Below are positions 1 through 11,463 of a stretch of 64,000 nt of DNA, piece by piece. The stretch spans positions 62,001 to 126,000 of the forward strand of contig JAPPLU010000051.1 of the NCBI GenBank assembly GCA_028874075.1. Reading direction: 5' to 3'. This stretch comes from Chloroflexota bacterium. Its GTDB lineage: Bacteria; Chloroflexota; Dehalococcoidia; Lucifugimonadales; UBA3495. Below the pieces are notes generated by a model. It was not told the DNA's origin, searched no databases, and worked only from the letters and a program-made list of their open reading frames with translations. Positions within the stretch are counted from its first letter, which is position 1. Each line of letters begins with the position of its first letter. The position numbers and the translations under genes were made by a program.

Positions 1-1773
<1,773 letters not shown>

Positions 1774-1964
1774 ACTGTGTCCAGCGAGGAATGTCGGCGG
1801 TACTGCTGGTGCACACCGGGCGACGACGCTGTTCAAGAACCCTGCAACAGTCAGGCACAGGGCCATGCCTCGCGCCCGTGAGTCCAGGCTCAAGCCGACA
1901 AAGACCGCCGGCCAGGGGCGCTCCTGAGCATATCTGCCGCCTGTCCCACCATTGGTCTCTGTGT

Positions 1965-1970
1965 TATACT
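1965..1970 (+). promoter_or_regulatory. Possible -10 box for the arginine run
   Basis: TATACT lies 45 bases before the argJ start, in a 240-base gap after the ATPase gene. No good -35 box is seen at 16-18 bases upstream, so this is only a candidate promoter for argJ and the genes behind it. Confidence 0.3.
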
Positions 1971-2014
1971 TTTCGCCTGTTGAAAGCTACGACTTCAGTA
2001 AGGGGGAGCCTTGC

Positions 2015-3235
2015 ATGGCCGGTGCAATTGAGTTTGTTGACGGTGGGACGATAACTACCCCGCAGGGCTTCATGGCCGGAGCCACGTACGCTGGCCTGAA
2101 GACCTTTGCCGAGGACAAGCTGGACCTGGGAATCCTGTTTTCCGAGACCCCTTGCAATACCGCCGGCGTCTTCACCACAAGCGCCATCAGGTCTGCGACT
2201 GTTACCGTTAATCGGGAGCGCCTGGCCCAGGGAATTCCCCTGCGCGGCCTGATTGTCAACGCCGGAATAGCCAACACTTGCGTGGGCGAACAGGGTTATA
2301 TCGACGCCGTCGAAATGACAGGCATAGCCGCCGGCAAGACCGGGGTCAGGCCGGAGGAAGTCCTTGTCTGCAGCACCGGCGTCATCGGTGTTGAACTACC
2401 GATGGCGCTGATTCGAGACGGCGTGGAGCAGATCGAACTGCGGGGCGCCGGTGGAAGCGATATGGCCCGGGCCATTATGACCACCGATACCCGTCCCAAG
2501 GAAGTGGCAGTTTCCTTTGAAATCGACGAACACCTAGTCCGGCTGGGAGGTATCGCCAAGGGCTCCGGAATGATCCACCCCAACATGGCCACTATGCTCT
2601 CCTTCCTGACCACCGACGCCGCCGTGGAGCGGGGCTTCCTGCAAAGGGCCCTGAGCCAGGTCGCCGACGAAACTTACAACATGCTGACGGTGGACGGCGA
2701 CAGCAGCACCAACGACACAGTCCTGGTGATGGCCAACGGCGCCGCCCACAACCACGAAATAACCGAGGGCACCCTGGCCGCCGAGGCATTCGTGGAAGCC
2801 CTGCGGCAGGTATGTACTCACCTGACCCGGGAGTTAGCCCGGGATGGCGAGGGCGCAACTCACTTGATAATAGTGGAGGTTGCAGGTGCTGCCGACACGG
2901 CGGACGCCCGCAAAGCGGCCAAGACGGTCGCAACATCCAGCCTAATCAAGTCTGCGGTCTATGGAGCCGATCCCAACTGGGGTCGTCTGATGATGGCGCT
3001 GGGCCGCAGCGGAGCGGCAGCCGAAGAGGAGAAGGTTGACCTCTTCATAAACGGCGTCTGCATAATGGAGGCCGGTAAGCCCATCCCCTTCCACCGAGAC
3101 GCGGTTGTGGCACTGATGAAACGGCCCGAGGTTACCTTCCGGCTGCAGCTCAACCTGGGCGAGGGCGACGCTACGGCCTGGGGCTGCGACTTGACCGAGG
3201 AGTATGTAATCATCAACAGCGCCTACACTACGTAG
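2015..3235 (+). CDS. argJ: Bifunctional glutamate N-acetyltransferase / amino-acid N-acetyltransferase ArgJ
   Basis: ArgJ moves the acetyl group from N-acetylornithine to glutamate (cyclic arginine pathway) and in bifunctional forms also uses acetyl-CoA. The protein of 406 residues matches the family's usual length. The self-cleavage site is visible in the motif KGSGMIHPNMATML, with Thr193 as the expected nucleophile that splits the precursor into alpha and beta chains. The start at 2015 is chosen because AGGGGGAG sits just upstream; an in-frame ATG at 1952 has no ribosome site. First gene of a run with argB, a UPF0182 gene, argD and argG, all on the same strand. argC and argH are not in the window. 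Confidence 0.95.
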   Translation: MAGAIEFVDGGTITTPQGFMAGATYAGLKTFAEDKLDLGILFSETPCNTAGVFTTSAIRSATVTVNRERLAQGIPLRGLIVNAGIANTCVGEQGYIDAVEMTGIAAGKTGVRPEEVLVCSTGVIGVELPMALIRDGVEQIELRGAGGSDMARAIMTTDTRPKEVAVSFEIDEHLVRLGGIAKGSGMIHPNMATMLSFLTTDAAVERGFLQRALSQVADETYNMLTVDGDSSTNDTVLVMANGAAHNHEITEGTLAAEAFVEALRQVCTHLTRELARDGEGATHLIIVEVAGAADTADARKAAKTVATSSLIKSAVYGADPNWGRLMMALGRSGAAAEEEKVDLFINGVCIMEAGKPIPFHRDAVVALMKRPEVTFRLQLNLGEGDATAWGCDLTEEYVIINSAYTT

Positions 3236-3402
3236 GACTCCTTTCCGGCCTGCCCTGAGCGGCCCTGGCCGTGAATTAGGGAATGGCAGAAACGGTCTGC
3301 CGTTTAGCTGAAGTTAAAATCCTCCCAGCGTTGCCGGCGACAATTGTTGGGGGGATTCTTAAGTTTGCTGGACATTACCAGCAATCCTACCTGGAGGTTG
3401 GC

Positions 3403-4200
3403 GTGGCCGACCGGCTATCAAATCCCCCCATAGTAGTCAAAATCGGGGGCAGCACCCTGGGAAATAACGATACCAGCCTGAAGGACCTGGTGGCGCTGCA
3501 GCACCAGGGACGCAACGTGGTGGTAGTTCATGGCGGCGGCCCCGTTATTTCGCGGTGGATGCAGCGGCAGGGCATCGCCCCCCGGTTCGTCAACGGGCTA
3601 CGGGTAACCGACGCGGAGAGCCTGGATATAGTAGTGGCCGTTTTGACGGGCCTGGTTAACAAGGAACTGGTGAGTATCATGCACGGGCTGGGCGCACGGG
3701 TGCTGGGGATGAGCGGCATTGACGCCGGAATCCTGGAAGCCCGGGTTGCCAACCCGGACCTGGGTTACGTGGGAGAAATAACCCGAGTCAATGCCGAACC
3801 CATCAACGCCGTCCTGGGCGGAGGGTACATTCCCATGCTGGCGCCCCTGGCCATGCAGGAACGGGACGGCTCGGAACACTCCGGCGGAGCACTGAACATC
3901 AACGGCGATACGGTGGCTGGGGAACTGGCCCACGCCATGGGGGCGGATCATCTCATCTTCCTTACTGACGTTCCCGGGGTTATGGACGGCAACGGGCGGG
4001 TGATGGCGCGCCTGAACCGCCGTCGGGCCAGCCTGCTGTTGAACTCGGACGTCGTGCGTGGCGGCATGATTCCCAAGCTGGAAGCCTGTGTACGCGCCCT
4101 GGAATCCGCCCGAGTGGCAGATATTGTCGACGGCCGGGAGCCGGGCGCCTTGCTGAAATGCCTGGAAGACGAAGGGGGCGGCACCCGCATCGTGGGCTAG
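3403..4200 (+). CDS. argB: Acetylglutamate kinase ArgB
   Basis: Phosphorylates N-acetylglutamate, the second step of arginine synthesis. The 265-residue protein begins almost directly with the amino-acid-kinase core: K13 in KIGGSTLG, the glycine-rich HGGGP loop at 43-47, and NINGDTVAGELA followed by FLTDVPGV near 165-195. The GTG at 3403 is preferred because GGAGG lies five bases upstream. An ATG at 3283 would add 40 residues without family resemblance. It follows argJ by about 170 bases. Confidence 0.93.
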   Translation: MADRLSNPPIVVKIGGSTLGNNDTSLKDLVALQHQGRNVVVVHGGGPVISRWMQRQGIAPRFVNGLRVTDAESLDIVVAVLTGLVNKELVSIMHGLGARVLGMSGIDAGILEARVANPDLGYVGEITRVNAEPINAVLGGGYIPMLAPLAMQERDGSEHSGGALNINGDTVAGELAHAMGADHLIFLTDVPGVMDGNGRVMARLNRRRASLLLNSDVVRGGMIPKLEACVRALESARVADIVDGREPGALLKCLEDEGGGTRIVG

Positions 4201-4286
4201 GGCCAGTTAATACCGATGATGCCGAGAAAGATCTCACAACTCACCAGCCAACCCATTCCCCATAGCGTCGTCCAGAGCAGCTACCG

Positions 4287-7010
4287 GTGAGCCACGACCT
4301 GGCCAACGATGCCGACCCGGTGCCGGGTCCGCCGCTGCCCGGGATTTCAGCCGGTGCTTATGCCCTTTTCCGCCGCTGGTCGTCGATACTGGTCATAGCC
4401 GGAATTGTTGTCGCGGCGGTATGGTATTCCATCGGCGTCTACGCCGAGTACCTGTGGCACGATCACCTGGGCTACGGCCTGCCTTACCTCTACATTACCC
4501 TTATTCGCACCGCGCTGTTCATCATACCCAGCCTGCTGGCGGCCACCCTCATTTCGCTCAACGTCTACTTGGCCCTGCCGCTGGCAATGGGACCCATAGC
4601 CCGTCCCCTGCCCGTAGACTTCCTTCGCCTGTGCCTGGCGCTGCTGCGTACATTCATTTACATCTGCCTGCTGGTAGGCGGACTCACCTTCGGGGCGCGG
4701 GCCGCCCAGCACTGGGAAGTGGTTATCCTTCTGTTGAACCAACTGCCCTTTGGGATCAGCGACCCCCAGTTTGGGTTGGACATATCATTTTACGCCGTTA
4801 CCCTGCAGGCACTTCGGGCGATCCAAGGGTGGTTCTTCTGGCTTACCATCACGGTAATAGGGATGTCAGTGGGCCTTTATGGGTTCATCTATATTCTTCG
4901 GGGACTGAATTTTGTCCTGGCTCCCCGTACACTTCAGCAGATTGCAGGCCTAGGCATCTGCCTGATGCTCACCCTGGTATTCAACCACATTCTTAGCGTT
5001 TATGAATTGACACTTTCCGACGGTGGAGTGGTTACCGGGGCAACTTACACTGACATCAACGCCCGAATACCGGTTTACTGGTTCCTGGCGGGAATAGCGC
5101 TGCTGGCCGCGGTGGGGTTTGGCATAAGCATCCGCTATGCGGGTCTGCGGCTGATGGCGGGGGCTTTCACCCTATGGTTGATCATGTTCTTGCTGGCGGG
5201 TGTCCTTTATCCCGCACTGTTCCAACGGTTCCGGGTCAATCCCGACGAGTTCGCCCGGGAACAGCCCTTCATCGAGCGCAATATCGAGGCGACCCGGGCC
5301 GCCTACGGTCTGGACACCGTGGAAAGGATTGTCTATCCCGTCAACGAGTCTCTTACTGAAGAGAACCTGCGAGGACACCGGAGCGCCATTGAGAACATCA
5401 GGTTGTGGGACGCGTCCCCGTTGCTGGCTGCCTACAACCAGCTTCAGTTCATGGAGCTATACTACAACTTCGTCAATACCGACTCGGACCGCTACGTGAT
5501 TGATGGAGAGTTACAGCAGGTACTGATTGGAGCGAGGGAACTGGACCAGGAGCGGTTACCTGACGACGCCCAGAACTGGGTAAACCAGCGTTTGCAATAC
5601 ACCCACGGCTATGGCGTGTCCATGACTCCGGCCACCGGATACACGCTGGGAGAGGGTCGGCCCGAGTATTTCATCCAGGACATACCCATCAAGAGCGCAG
5701 TGCCCGTTTCCCGTCCCGAGGTTTATTACGGTGAGTCGCCTGTCGAATTCGCCATAGTCAATGGAGGGATGCGGGAGGTTAACCCCAGATCCCAAGCCTG
5801 GAATTACGACGGGGAGGGCGGAGTTCCCCTGGACTCCTATTTCCGTCGCCTGCTATATGCCCTGAAGTTCGGCGACGTGAACATCGCCCTGAGCGACCAG
5901 GTAACCGGTAACAGCCGCATCCAGTTTCACCGGCATGTGCGGGAGCGGGTAAAGACCATTGCGCCCTTTTTGAAACTCGACAGAGACCCATATCCCGTGC
6001 TGGACAACGCTGGGAAACTATGGTGGATCCAGGACGCCTACACCGTTACCGACGGTTACCCCTATTCCACCGGCGCCGAGGAGAGGTTCAATTACATTCG
6101 GAACAGCGTCAAAGCGGTTATTGACGCATACAACGGCGGCGTAACCCTGTACGTCATGGACCCGGATGACCCTATATTGCAAATGTACCGGGCCGCTGTT
6201 CCGGCCCTGTTTCAGCCCTTCGAGGAAATGCCGCAGGACTTGCAGCCGCACATCCGTTATCCCGTAACCTTGTTTTCGGCCCAGGCTAACCTGTACCTGC
6301 GCTATCACGTTACCGATTCCCAGGTCTTTTTCAACCAGGCCGAACAGTGGGACATTCCGCTGGAAACTCGGCTGGGGAAGGACGGGGTGCGTGTAACGCC
6401 CGCCTATGTGCTGCTGCCACTGCCAGGCGAGTCCGAGGAGGAGTTTATTCTCCAGATGCCGTTTTCCCCGGCGGGTGAGAAGAAGAACCTGGTAGGCCTG
6501 CTGGTGGCACGCAATGACCCACCCAACTACGGTCAGCTTCGCAGTTACCACCTGCCTGACGATCGCCAGATTGACGGTCCCAGCCAGGTGGAAGCCCGAA
6601 TTGAAAATGACCAGGACTTCTCACAGTTGTTCACCTTGTGGCAGGGGGCCGGTTCCGAGATAATTCGGGGACGACTCCTGGCTATTCCCATTGCTGATAC
6701 AATTGTCTACGTTGAACCGCTGTATCTGCAGTCCGAGTTCCTGGAGTTTCCTGAACTCAAAAAGGTTATACTGGCGGACAATACCAACCTGGTTATGGCA
6801 GACACGATGGCGGAAGGCGTGGCCCGCCTGACGGGCTCCGATTACGGGTCAATTCCATCTCAGCCCGCCGCCGGCGGAACAATGACCCCAGACCAGTTAG
6901 AGCAACTGGACCAAATTGAGGCAACAATAGATGAGCTAGGAGAAGCTCTGGAGGACCTGGAGAGGTCCCTGCAAAATCTACGCAACACCTTGGGAGGTAA
7001 CTCGCAATGA
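4287..7010 (+). CDS. UPF0182 family large membrane protein
   Basis: 907-residue protein of the UPF0182 family, found in Actinobacteria, Chloroflexi and cyanobacteria; function unknown. About seven hydrophobic segments occupy the first 330 residues (from around 30 to 325). A long soluble part follows, predicted outside the membrane, with the family blocks EFAREQPFIERNIEATR near 325 and WWIQDAYTVTDGYPYS near 580. The last 45 residues are acidic and heptad-like, probably a coiled coil. The start is GTG. Its stop overlaps the argD start by four bases (ATGA), so the two are probably translationally coupled. Why it sits inside an arginine run is not known. Confidence 0.88.
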   Translation: MSHDLANDADPVPGPPLPGISAGAYALFRRWSSILVIAGIVVAAVWYSIGVYAEYLWHDHLGYGLPYLYITLIRTALFIIPSLLAATLISLNVYLALPLAMGPIARPLPVDFLRLCLALLRTFIYICLLVGGLTFGARAAQHWEVVILLLNQLPFGISDPQFGLDISFYAVTLQALRAIQGWFFWLTITVIGMSVGLYGFIYILRGLNFVLAPRTLQQIAGLGICLMLTLVFNHILSVYELTLSDGGVVTGATYTDINARIPVYWFLAGIALLAAVGFGISIRYAGLRLMAGAFTLWLIMFLLAGVLYPALFQRFRVNPDEFAREQPFIERNIEATRAAYGLDTVERIVYPVNESLTEENLRGHRSAIENIRLWDASPLLAAYNQLQFMELYYNFVNTDSDRYVIDGELQQVLIGARELDQERLPDDAQNWVNQRLQYTHGYGVSMTPATGYTLGEGRPEYFIQDIPIKSAVPVSRPEVYYGESPVEFAIVNGGMREVNPRSQAWNYDGEGGVPLDSYFRRLLYALKFGDVNIALSDQVTGNSRIQFHRHVRERVKTIAPFLKLDRDPYPVLDNAGKLWWIQDAYTVTDGYPYSTGAEERFNYIRNSVKAVIDAYNGGVTLYVMDPDDPILQMYRAAVPALFQPFEEMPQDLQPHIRYPVTLFSAQANLYLRYHVTDSQVFFNQAEQWDIPLETRLGKDGVRVTPAYVLLPLPGESEEEFILQMPFSPAGEKKNLVGLLVARNDPPNYGQLRSYHLPDDRQIDGPSQVEARIENDQDFSQLFTLWQGAGSEIIRGRLLAIPIADTIVYVEPLYLQSEFLEFPELKKVILADNTNLVMADTMAEGVARLTGSDYGSIPSQPAAGGTMTPDQLEQLDQIEATIDELGEALEDLERSLQNLRNTLGGNSQ

Positions 7011-8206
7011 CCAGCGGCAAGAGCAACAGCGAATGGATTGCCATCGAGAACAAGTACTATGCCCAGACAGTGCGTCGTCAGCCCGTGGTAATCGTAAGGG
7101 GCGAAGGCACTCGGGTCTGGGACGCAGACGGCAAAGAATACCTGGACTTCGTCGCCGGCTGGGCCGTCAACCAGCTGGGCCATAGTCATCCTGCCATCAC
7201 CCAGGCCATAGCCGAGCAGGCGGGAACGCTGCTGCAGACGTCCAACCAGTTCTACACCGTTCCCCAGTTGCAGCTGGCCGAGATGCTGATAGAGAATAGC
7301 TGCCTGGACCTTGTCTTCTTCGGCAACAGCGGAGCCGAGGCCGTGGAGGGGGCAATGAAGCTGGCCCGCCGCTACGGAAAGCTGCACCGCGATGGCGCCT
7401 ACGAGATAATCACGGCCTTCAACTCCTTCCACGGACGTACCCAGGCTACCGTTGCCGCCACCGGGCAGCCCCATTACCAGGAGAATTTCGCTCCTCTCCT
7501 GCCGGGCTTTGTCCACGTGGACTACAACGACGTGGAAGGGGTGATGAACGCCACCTCAGACCGCACGGCAGCCGTAATGGTGGAGCCGGTACAGGGCGAG
7601 GCAGGCGTTGTCATTCCTGACGACGATTACCTGCAGCGTCTGCGAAAGTGGTGCGACAGCCAGGGAATTCTGCTGATTCTGGACGAGGTGCAGACAGGCA
7701 TGGGGCGACTGGGCAGCCTGTTTGGTTACCAGGAGTATGGAGTGGAGCCGGACGTGATGACGCTGGCCAAGGGTCTGGGCTACGGCGTGCCCATCGGCGC
7801 CTTCCTGTCCAAGGCCCACTGCCAGGCCCTGGTGCCCGGGGACCACGGTTCCACCTTCGGAGGCAACGCCCTGACCACGGCCACGGGCTATGCGGGAACC
7901 AAATTCCTGATCGAGAACGACATCCCCGGCCATGTAAAGCAGATGGAATCTCACCTGCTGGGAAGGCTGAACGACGTCAAGGACCGCTTTGGTATCGTTA
8001 CGGAGGTGCGCGGCAAGGGTCTGCTGGCTGCCATGGACTTCGACGAAGCCATCTCCGGGCAGGTATTGACCAACTGCAACGAGGCGGGTCTGCTGCTTAA
8101 CGGTCCTCGCCCCAACACCATCCGCTTCATGCCCCCCCTGAACATCACCCCCGAGGAGATTGACGAGGGTGTGGGCCGGCTGGAGGAAGCGCTGAGCAAG
8201 ATTTAA
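7007..8206 (+). CDS. argD: Acetylornithine/succinyl-ornithine aminotransferase ArgD
   Basis: PLP-dependent class III aminotransferase that converts N-acetylglutamate semialdehyde to N-acetylornithine. At 399 residues it has normal length. Visible marks are NSGAEAVEGAMKLAR near 107, FHGRT near 143, the ILDEVQTGMGRLG block near 224 and the PLP-binding K255 in LAKGLGYGVPIGAF. Close relatives in the family act on 4-aminobutyrate or ornithine, but position between argB and argG supports the acetylornithine role. The start overlaps the preceding gene by four bases and GGGAGG lies upstream. Confidence 0.9.
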   Translation: MTSGKSNSEWIAIENKYYAQTVRRQPVVIVRGEGTRVWDADGKEYLDFVAGWAVNQLGHSHPAITQAIAEQAGTLLQTSNQFYTVPQLQLAEMLIENSCLDLVFFGNSGAEAVEGAMKLARRYGKLHRDGAYEIITAFNSFHGRTQATVAATGQPHYQENFAPLLPGFVHVDYNDVEGVMNATSDRTAAVMVEPVQGEAGVVIPDDDYLQRLRKWCDSQGILLILDEVQTGMGRLGSLFGYQEYGVEPDVMTLAKGLGYGVPIGAFLSKAHCQALVPGDHGSTFGGNALTTATGYAGTKFLIENDIPGHVKQMESHLLGRLNDVKDRFGIVTEVRGKGLLAAMDFDEAISGQVLTNCNEAGLLLNGPRPNTIRFMPPLNITPEEIDEGVGRLEEALSKI

Positions 8207-8280
8207 GAGAAGAACAGCCGGCAAGCTGTTACACGGCCCCGTTTCTTTTCGAGTGAGACTTCGGAGGTATTTCATCACCA

Positions 8281-9468
8281 ATGGCAAACAACAAGATCGT
8301 CCTGGCCTACAGCGGCGGCCTGGACACCTCGGTGGCCGTGCCCTGGCTGAAGGAGCAGTACGGCGTCGACGTTATTACCCTTACCATTGACCTGGGCATG
8401 GTGGACCTGGAAGCCATCCGTCAGCGGGCCATGCAGGTGGGCGCGTCCAAGGCCCTCACCGTAGACGGCAAGGAGACCCTGGTCAACGAGTTCCTTTTCC
8501 CCGCCCTTCAGGCCGGGGCCATCTACGAGGAACAGTACCCATTGGCCACCGCCCTGGGCCGTCCCCTGATAGCCCGCTACCTGGTGGAGGCTGCCCGTGC
8601 CGAGGGCGCCTACGCGGTGGCCCACGGCTGTACCGGCAAGGGCAACGACCAGGTCCGCATTGACGTGGGAGTGGCCGCCCTGGCTCCGGAGCTGAAAGTA
8701 ATCGCCCCCATCCGGGACTGGGGAATGAGCCGGGAGGACGAGATTGAATATGGCCAGGCTCGCAATCTTCCCATCAACGCCAGCCGCAGCCGCTTCTCGG
8801 TGGATGAAAACCTGTGGGGCCGCAGCGCTGAGGCCGGCGAACTGGAAGACCCCTGGCTGGAACCCCCGGAAGACGCCTACGACTGGACCCAAGACACAGC
8901 CAGCGCGCCTGATGAACCAGCCTACGTGGAAATCCACTTTGTGGAAGGCGTCCCCACGGCCCTGGACGGAGAAAGCATGAACGGGGTTGACCTGATACGC
9001 CACCTGAACGCGCTGGCCGGCCAGCACGGAGTGGGCCGGGTTGACCATGTAGAAAACCGACTCGTGGGCATCAAGTCCCGCGAAGTGTACGAGACTCCTG
9101 CAGCAGTAACCCTGCACGCTGCCCACAAGGCCCTGGAAACGCTGACCCTGAGCAAGGACCAGGCCCGCTTGAAGGCCCAGATTGCCACGCAATACGCTGA
9201 CATGGTCTACAACGGCCTGTGGTTCACACACCACCGTCTGGACATGGACGCCTACGTGCAGAGCACTCAGCGTTTCGTCACCGGCGACGTAAGGGTGAGA
9301 ATGCACAAGGGCACCTGCACTGTGGTGGGCCGCTCAGCGCCTCAGGCCCTGTACAACTACAACCTGGCTACCTACGACCGGGAAGACCAGTTCGACCACT
9401 CGGCCGCCGCCGGGTTCATCGACATATTCGGCCTGCCGGTAAGGACCCAGAACCAGGCGCAGGGGTAG
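8281..9468 (+). CDS. argG: Argininosuccinate synthase ArgG
   Basis: Joins citrulline and aspartate with ATP to form argininosuccinate. The 395-residue protein shows the ATP pyrophosphatase loop S11-GGLDTS-17, the block YPLATALGRPLIA near 86 and HGCTGKGNDQVR near 119, all diagnostic. GGAGG lies about 14 bases before the ATG. This is the last arginine gene in the run; argH is absent from the window. Confidence 0.95.
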   Translation: MANNKIVLAYSGGLDTSVAVPWLKEQYGVDVITLTIDLGMVDLEAIRQRAMQVGASKALTVDGKETLVNEFLFPALQAGAIYEEQYPLATALGRPLIARYLVEAARAEGAYAVAHGCTGKGNDQVRIDVGVAALAPELKVIAPIRDWGMSREDEIEYGQARNLPINASRSRFSVDENLWGRSAEAGELEDPWLEPPEDAYDWTQDTASAPDEPAYVEIHFVEGVPTALDGESMNGVDLIRHLNALAGQHGVGRVDHVENRLVGIKSREVYETPAAVTLHAAHKALETLTLSKDQARLKAQIATQYADMVYNGLWFTHHRLDMDAYVQSTQRFVTGDVRVRMHKGTCTVVGRSAPQALYNYNLATYDREDQFDHSAAAGFIDIFGLPVRTQNQAQG

Positions 9469-9489
9469 GCCTGGTTGGAGGGAAAAGCA

Positions 9490-9717
9490 ATGAACGAAGT
9501 GATGACGCTAAAAGAGATTGAAGAAATCTTCATATCTGAATGGGTGCTGGTGGCAGACCCAGAGCTAACCCCCCAATTCGAGGTCGTACGGGGAAAAGTC
9601 GTATACCACTGCGCTGACCGGGACGAACTATACCGCAAGATAGGCGAATTGGGACTGGAGCGCTCGGCAATCCTTTACACTGGTTCCGTCCCGGAAGACC
9701 TGGTGCTCATGCTATGA
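9490..9717 (+). CDS. Small DUF5678-like protein
   Basis: 75-residue soluble protein whose pattern (EWVLVADPE, then GKVVYHCADRDELYRKIGE, then a hydrophobic C-terminus) resembles DUF5678 proteins. The start at 9490 has GGAGGG seven bases upstream. Its stop overlaps the start of the retropepsin-like gene by four bases (ATGA), an arrangement that suggests the two products work together. Function unknown. Confidence 0.7.
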   Translation: MNEVMTLKEIEEIFISEWVLVADPELTPQFEVVRGKVVYHCADRDELYRKIGELGLERSAILYTGSVPEDLVLML

Positions 9718-10097
9718 CCCTTAGATTCGACCCTGACGGCGGCACAATCGTAGTAACAGCGGTTATCACTGGAATCGCAGCTGAAGCGGCAGCGCGTATG
9801 GCTCTCGATACGGGTGCCAACATGACGATGTTAAACAGCGAACTGGCGTCCAATGTAGGTTATGACTTGAAAGCCCCTGAGAGAATTGTGAGGATTGCGA
9901 CAGCCAGTGGGATAGTACGCACACCTCAGCATGCGATAAGAAGAGTTGTAGCTCTGGGGCAACAGAGACTGAATTTTCCTATAATTTGCCAAAGTCCGCC
10001 CCGCGGCGTCAGCGTTGACGGACTCCTTGGCCTCGACTTCTTCCGCAATCAAAGGCTCACAATCGACTTCCGTGAAGGTCTCATAACCCTGGACTGA
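9714..10097 (+). CDS. Retropepsin-like (clan AA) aspartic protease domain protein
   Basis: 127-residue single-domain protein. ALDTGANMTMLN near 30 matches the catalytic D-T/S-G triad of retropepsin-like proteases, and VDGLLGLDFFRNQRLTIDF near 100 matches the hydrophobic-hydrophobic-glycine segment and the last strands of the fold. Such proteins act as homodimers. No signal peptide is seen. It is coupled to the DUF5678-like gene before it; substrate unknown. Confidence 0.78.
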   Translation: MTLRFDPDGGTIVVTAVITGIAAEAAARMALDTGANMTMLNSELASNVGYDLKAPERIVRIATASGIVRTPQHAIRRVVALGQQRLNFPIICQSPPRGVSVDGLLGLDFFRNQRLTIDFREGLITLD

Positions 10098-10131
10098 GCA
10101 AATATCACCCACAAGATAACCTGGAGGAACT

Positions 10132-11298
10132 ATGACCCTTGCTGAAAGAATGTACAACCTGGGCACCGAGACCGCCTTCGAGGTTCTGGCCAAGGCGCGC
10201 GCCCTCGAGGCCCAGGGTAGGGAAATCATTCACTTGGAGATCGGCGAACCCGACTTCGACACGCCCAGGCACATTGTCGAAGCCGGAGTTCGCGCCCTTC
10301 AGGAAGGTTACACCCACTACGGCCCCACGCCGGGCCTACCTGAACTGCGCGAAGCCGTGGCCCGCAACAGCCGGGAGGTTCGCGGCATTGATACTAACCC
10401 CGGGCAGGTAGTCGTCACCCCCGGCGCCAAGCCCATTATGTTCTACGTCATCCTGGCCCTGGCCGAACCCGGCGCAGAGGTCATCTATCCCAACCCCGGC
10501 TTTCCTATTTATGAGTCCATGATTCGCTTCTCCGGCGCCACTCCAGTGCCCATGCAATTGCTGGAGGAAAAGGACTACCACCCCGACCTGGACGACCTGG
10601 CCTCCAAGATTACCGACCGCACCAGGCTCATCATCGTCAACTCGCCGGAGAACCCGTGTGGATCGGCCCTGAACAGGGACGAGCTGGAGACCATTGCCAA
10701 CCTGGCCCGGGGCCGCGACCTGTACGTCATGGCCGACGAAATCTACAAGGATATTCTCTACACCGGCGAGCACTTCAGCATTGCCGCCTTCCCCGACATG
10801 TCAAAGCAGACCGTCATTCTGGACGGCTTTTCCAAGAGCTACGCCATGACCGGCTGGCGGCTGGGCTACGGCATCATGCCCGAGGAACTGGTGCCCCACA
10901 TCACCCGGCTGGCAGTAAACAGCGTCTCCTGCGCCGCCTCCTTCAGCCAGCGGGCCGCCGTGGCCGCCCTGGACGGCCCCCAGGATGAAGTGCAGGCCAT
11001 GGCCGCCGAGTTTGCCCAGCGCCGCCGCCTGATTACCGACGGCCTGCGCAGCATCCCCGGCATCAACTGCCCCGAACCGGAGGGCGCCTTCTACGCTTTC
11101 CCCAGCATCAAGGAAACGGGTCTGACCAGCGCCGAGTTTGAGGAGCGGGCGCTGAACGAAGCCGGTGTAGCCTTGCTGTCCGGCTCCGCCTTCGGCGCCT
11201 ACGGCGAGGGCTACGTTCGCCTCTCCTATGCCAACTCCCAGGAAAATATTACGAAGGCGCTGGAGAGCTTGCGGAAGTTTGTGGCGGGGTTGGGGTAG
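10132..11298 (+). CDS. Class I/II PLP-dependent aminotransferase (aspartate aminotransferase-like)
   Basis: 388-residue fold-type I aminotransferase. It shows HLEIGEPDFDTP near 35, the NSPENPCGS block near 167, and the PLP lysine K235 in DGFSKSYAMTGWRLGY. The C-terminus has the expected VRLSYANS arginine motif that binds the substrate carboxylate. GGAGG precedes the ATG. Exact amino donor (aspartate, alanine, aromatic) cannot be told by eye. A strong terminator follows. Confidence 0.88.
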   Translation: MTLAERMYNLGTETAFEVLAKARALEAQGREIIHLEIGEPDFDTPRHIVEAGVRALQEGYTHYGPTPGLPELREAVARNSREVRGIDTNPGQVVVTPGAKPIMFYVILALAEPGAEVIYPNPGFPIYESMIRFSGATPVPMQLLEEKDYHPDLDDLASKITDRTRLIIVNSPENPCGSALNRDELETIANLARGRDLYVMADEIYKDILYTGEHFSIAAFPDMSKQTVILDGFSKSYAMTGWRLGYGIMPEELVPHITRLAVNSVSCAASFSQRAAVAALDGPQDEVQAMAAEFAQRRRLITDGLRSIPGINCPEPEGAFYAFPSIKETGLTSAEFEERALNEAGVALLSGSAFGAYGEGYVRLSYANSQENITKALESLRKFVAGLG

Positions 11299-11395
11299 AC
11301 TCGGAGAAAGGCGCAGAAGACCCCAGCATCGGAATGCAAGTGGTAGCCCAGGACATCGAAGTCAGTCCCAACTAACTCCCAGCACGAATAAAAGG

Positions 11396-11428
11396 AATCG
11401 GGACGGCGATGTGCGCCGTCCCGATTTT
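11396..11428 (+). terminator. Rho-independent terminator, possibly bidirectional
   Basis: A perfect 13-bp stem (AATCGGGACGGCG with CGCCGTCCCGATT) closes a five-base loop and runs into TTTT. It lies between the convergent aminotransferase genes and can serve both strands. Confidence 0.88.
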
Positions 11429-11463
11429 GGTTCAGATTTACCGGACATCAAGAGACCACCGCC

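Noticed and set aside
8275..9306. 343-residue open frame antisense to argG
   Set aside because: It lies wholly opposite a clear argG, has G+C-driven composition and no family resemblance.
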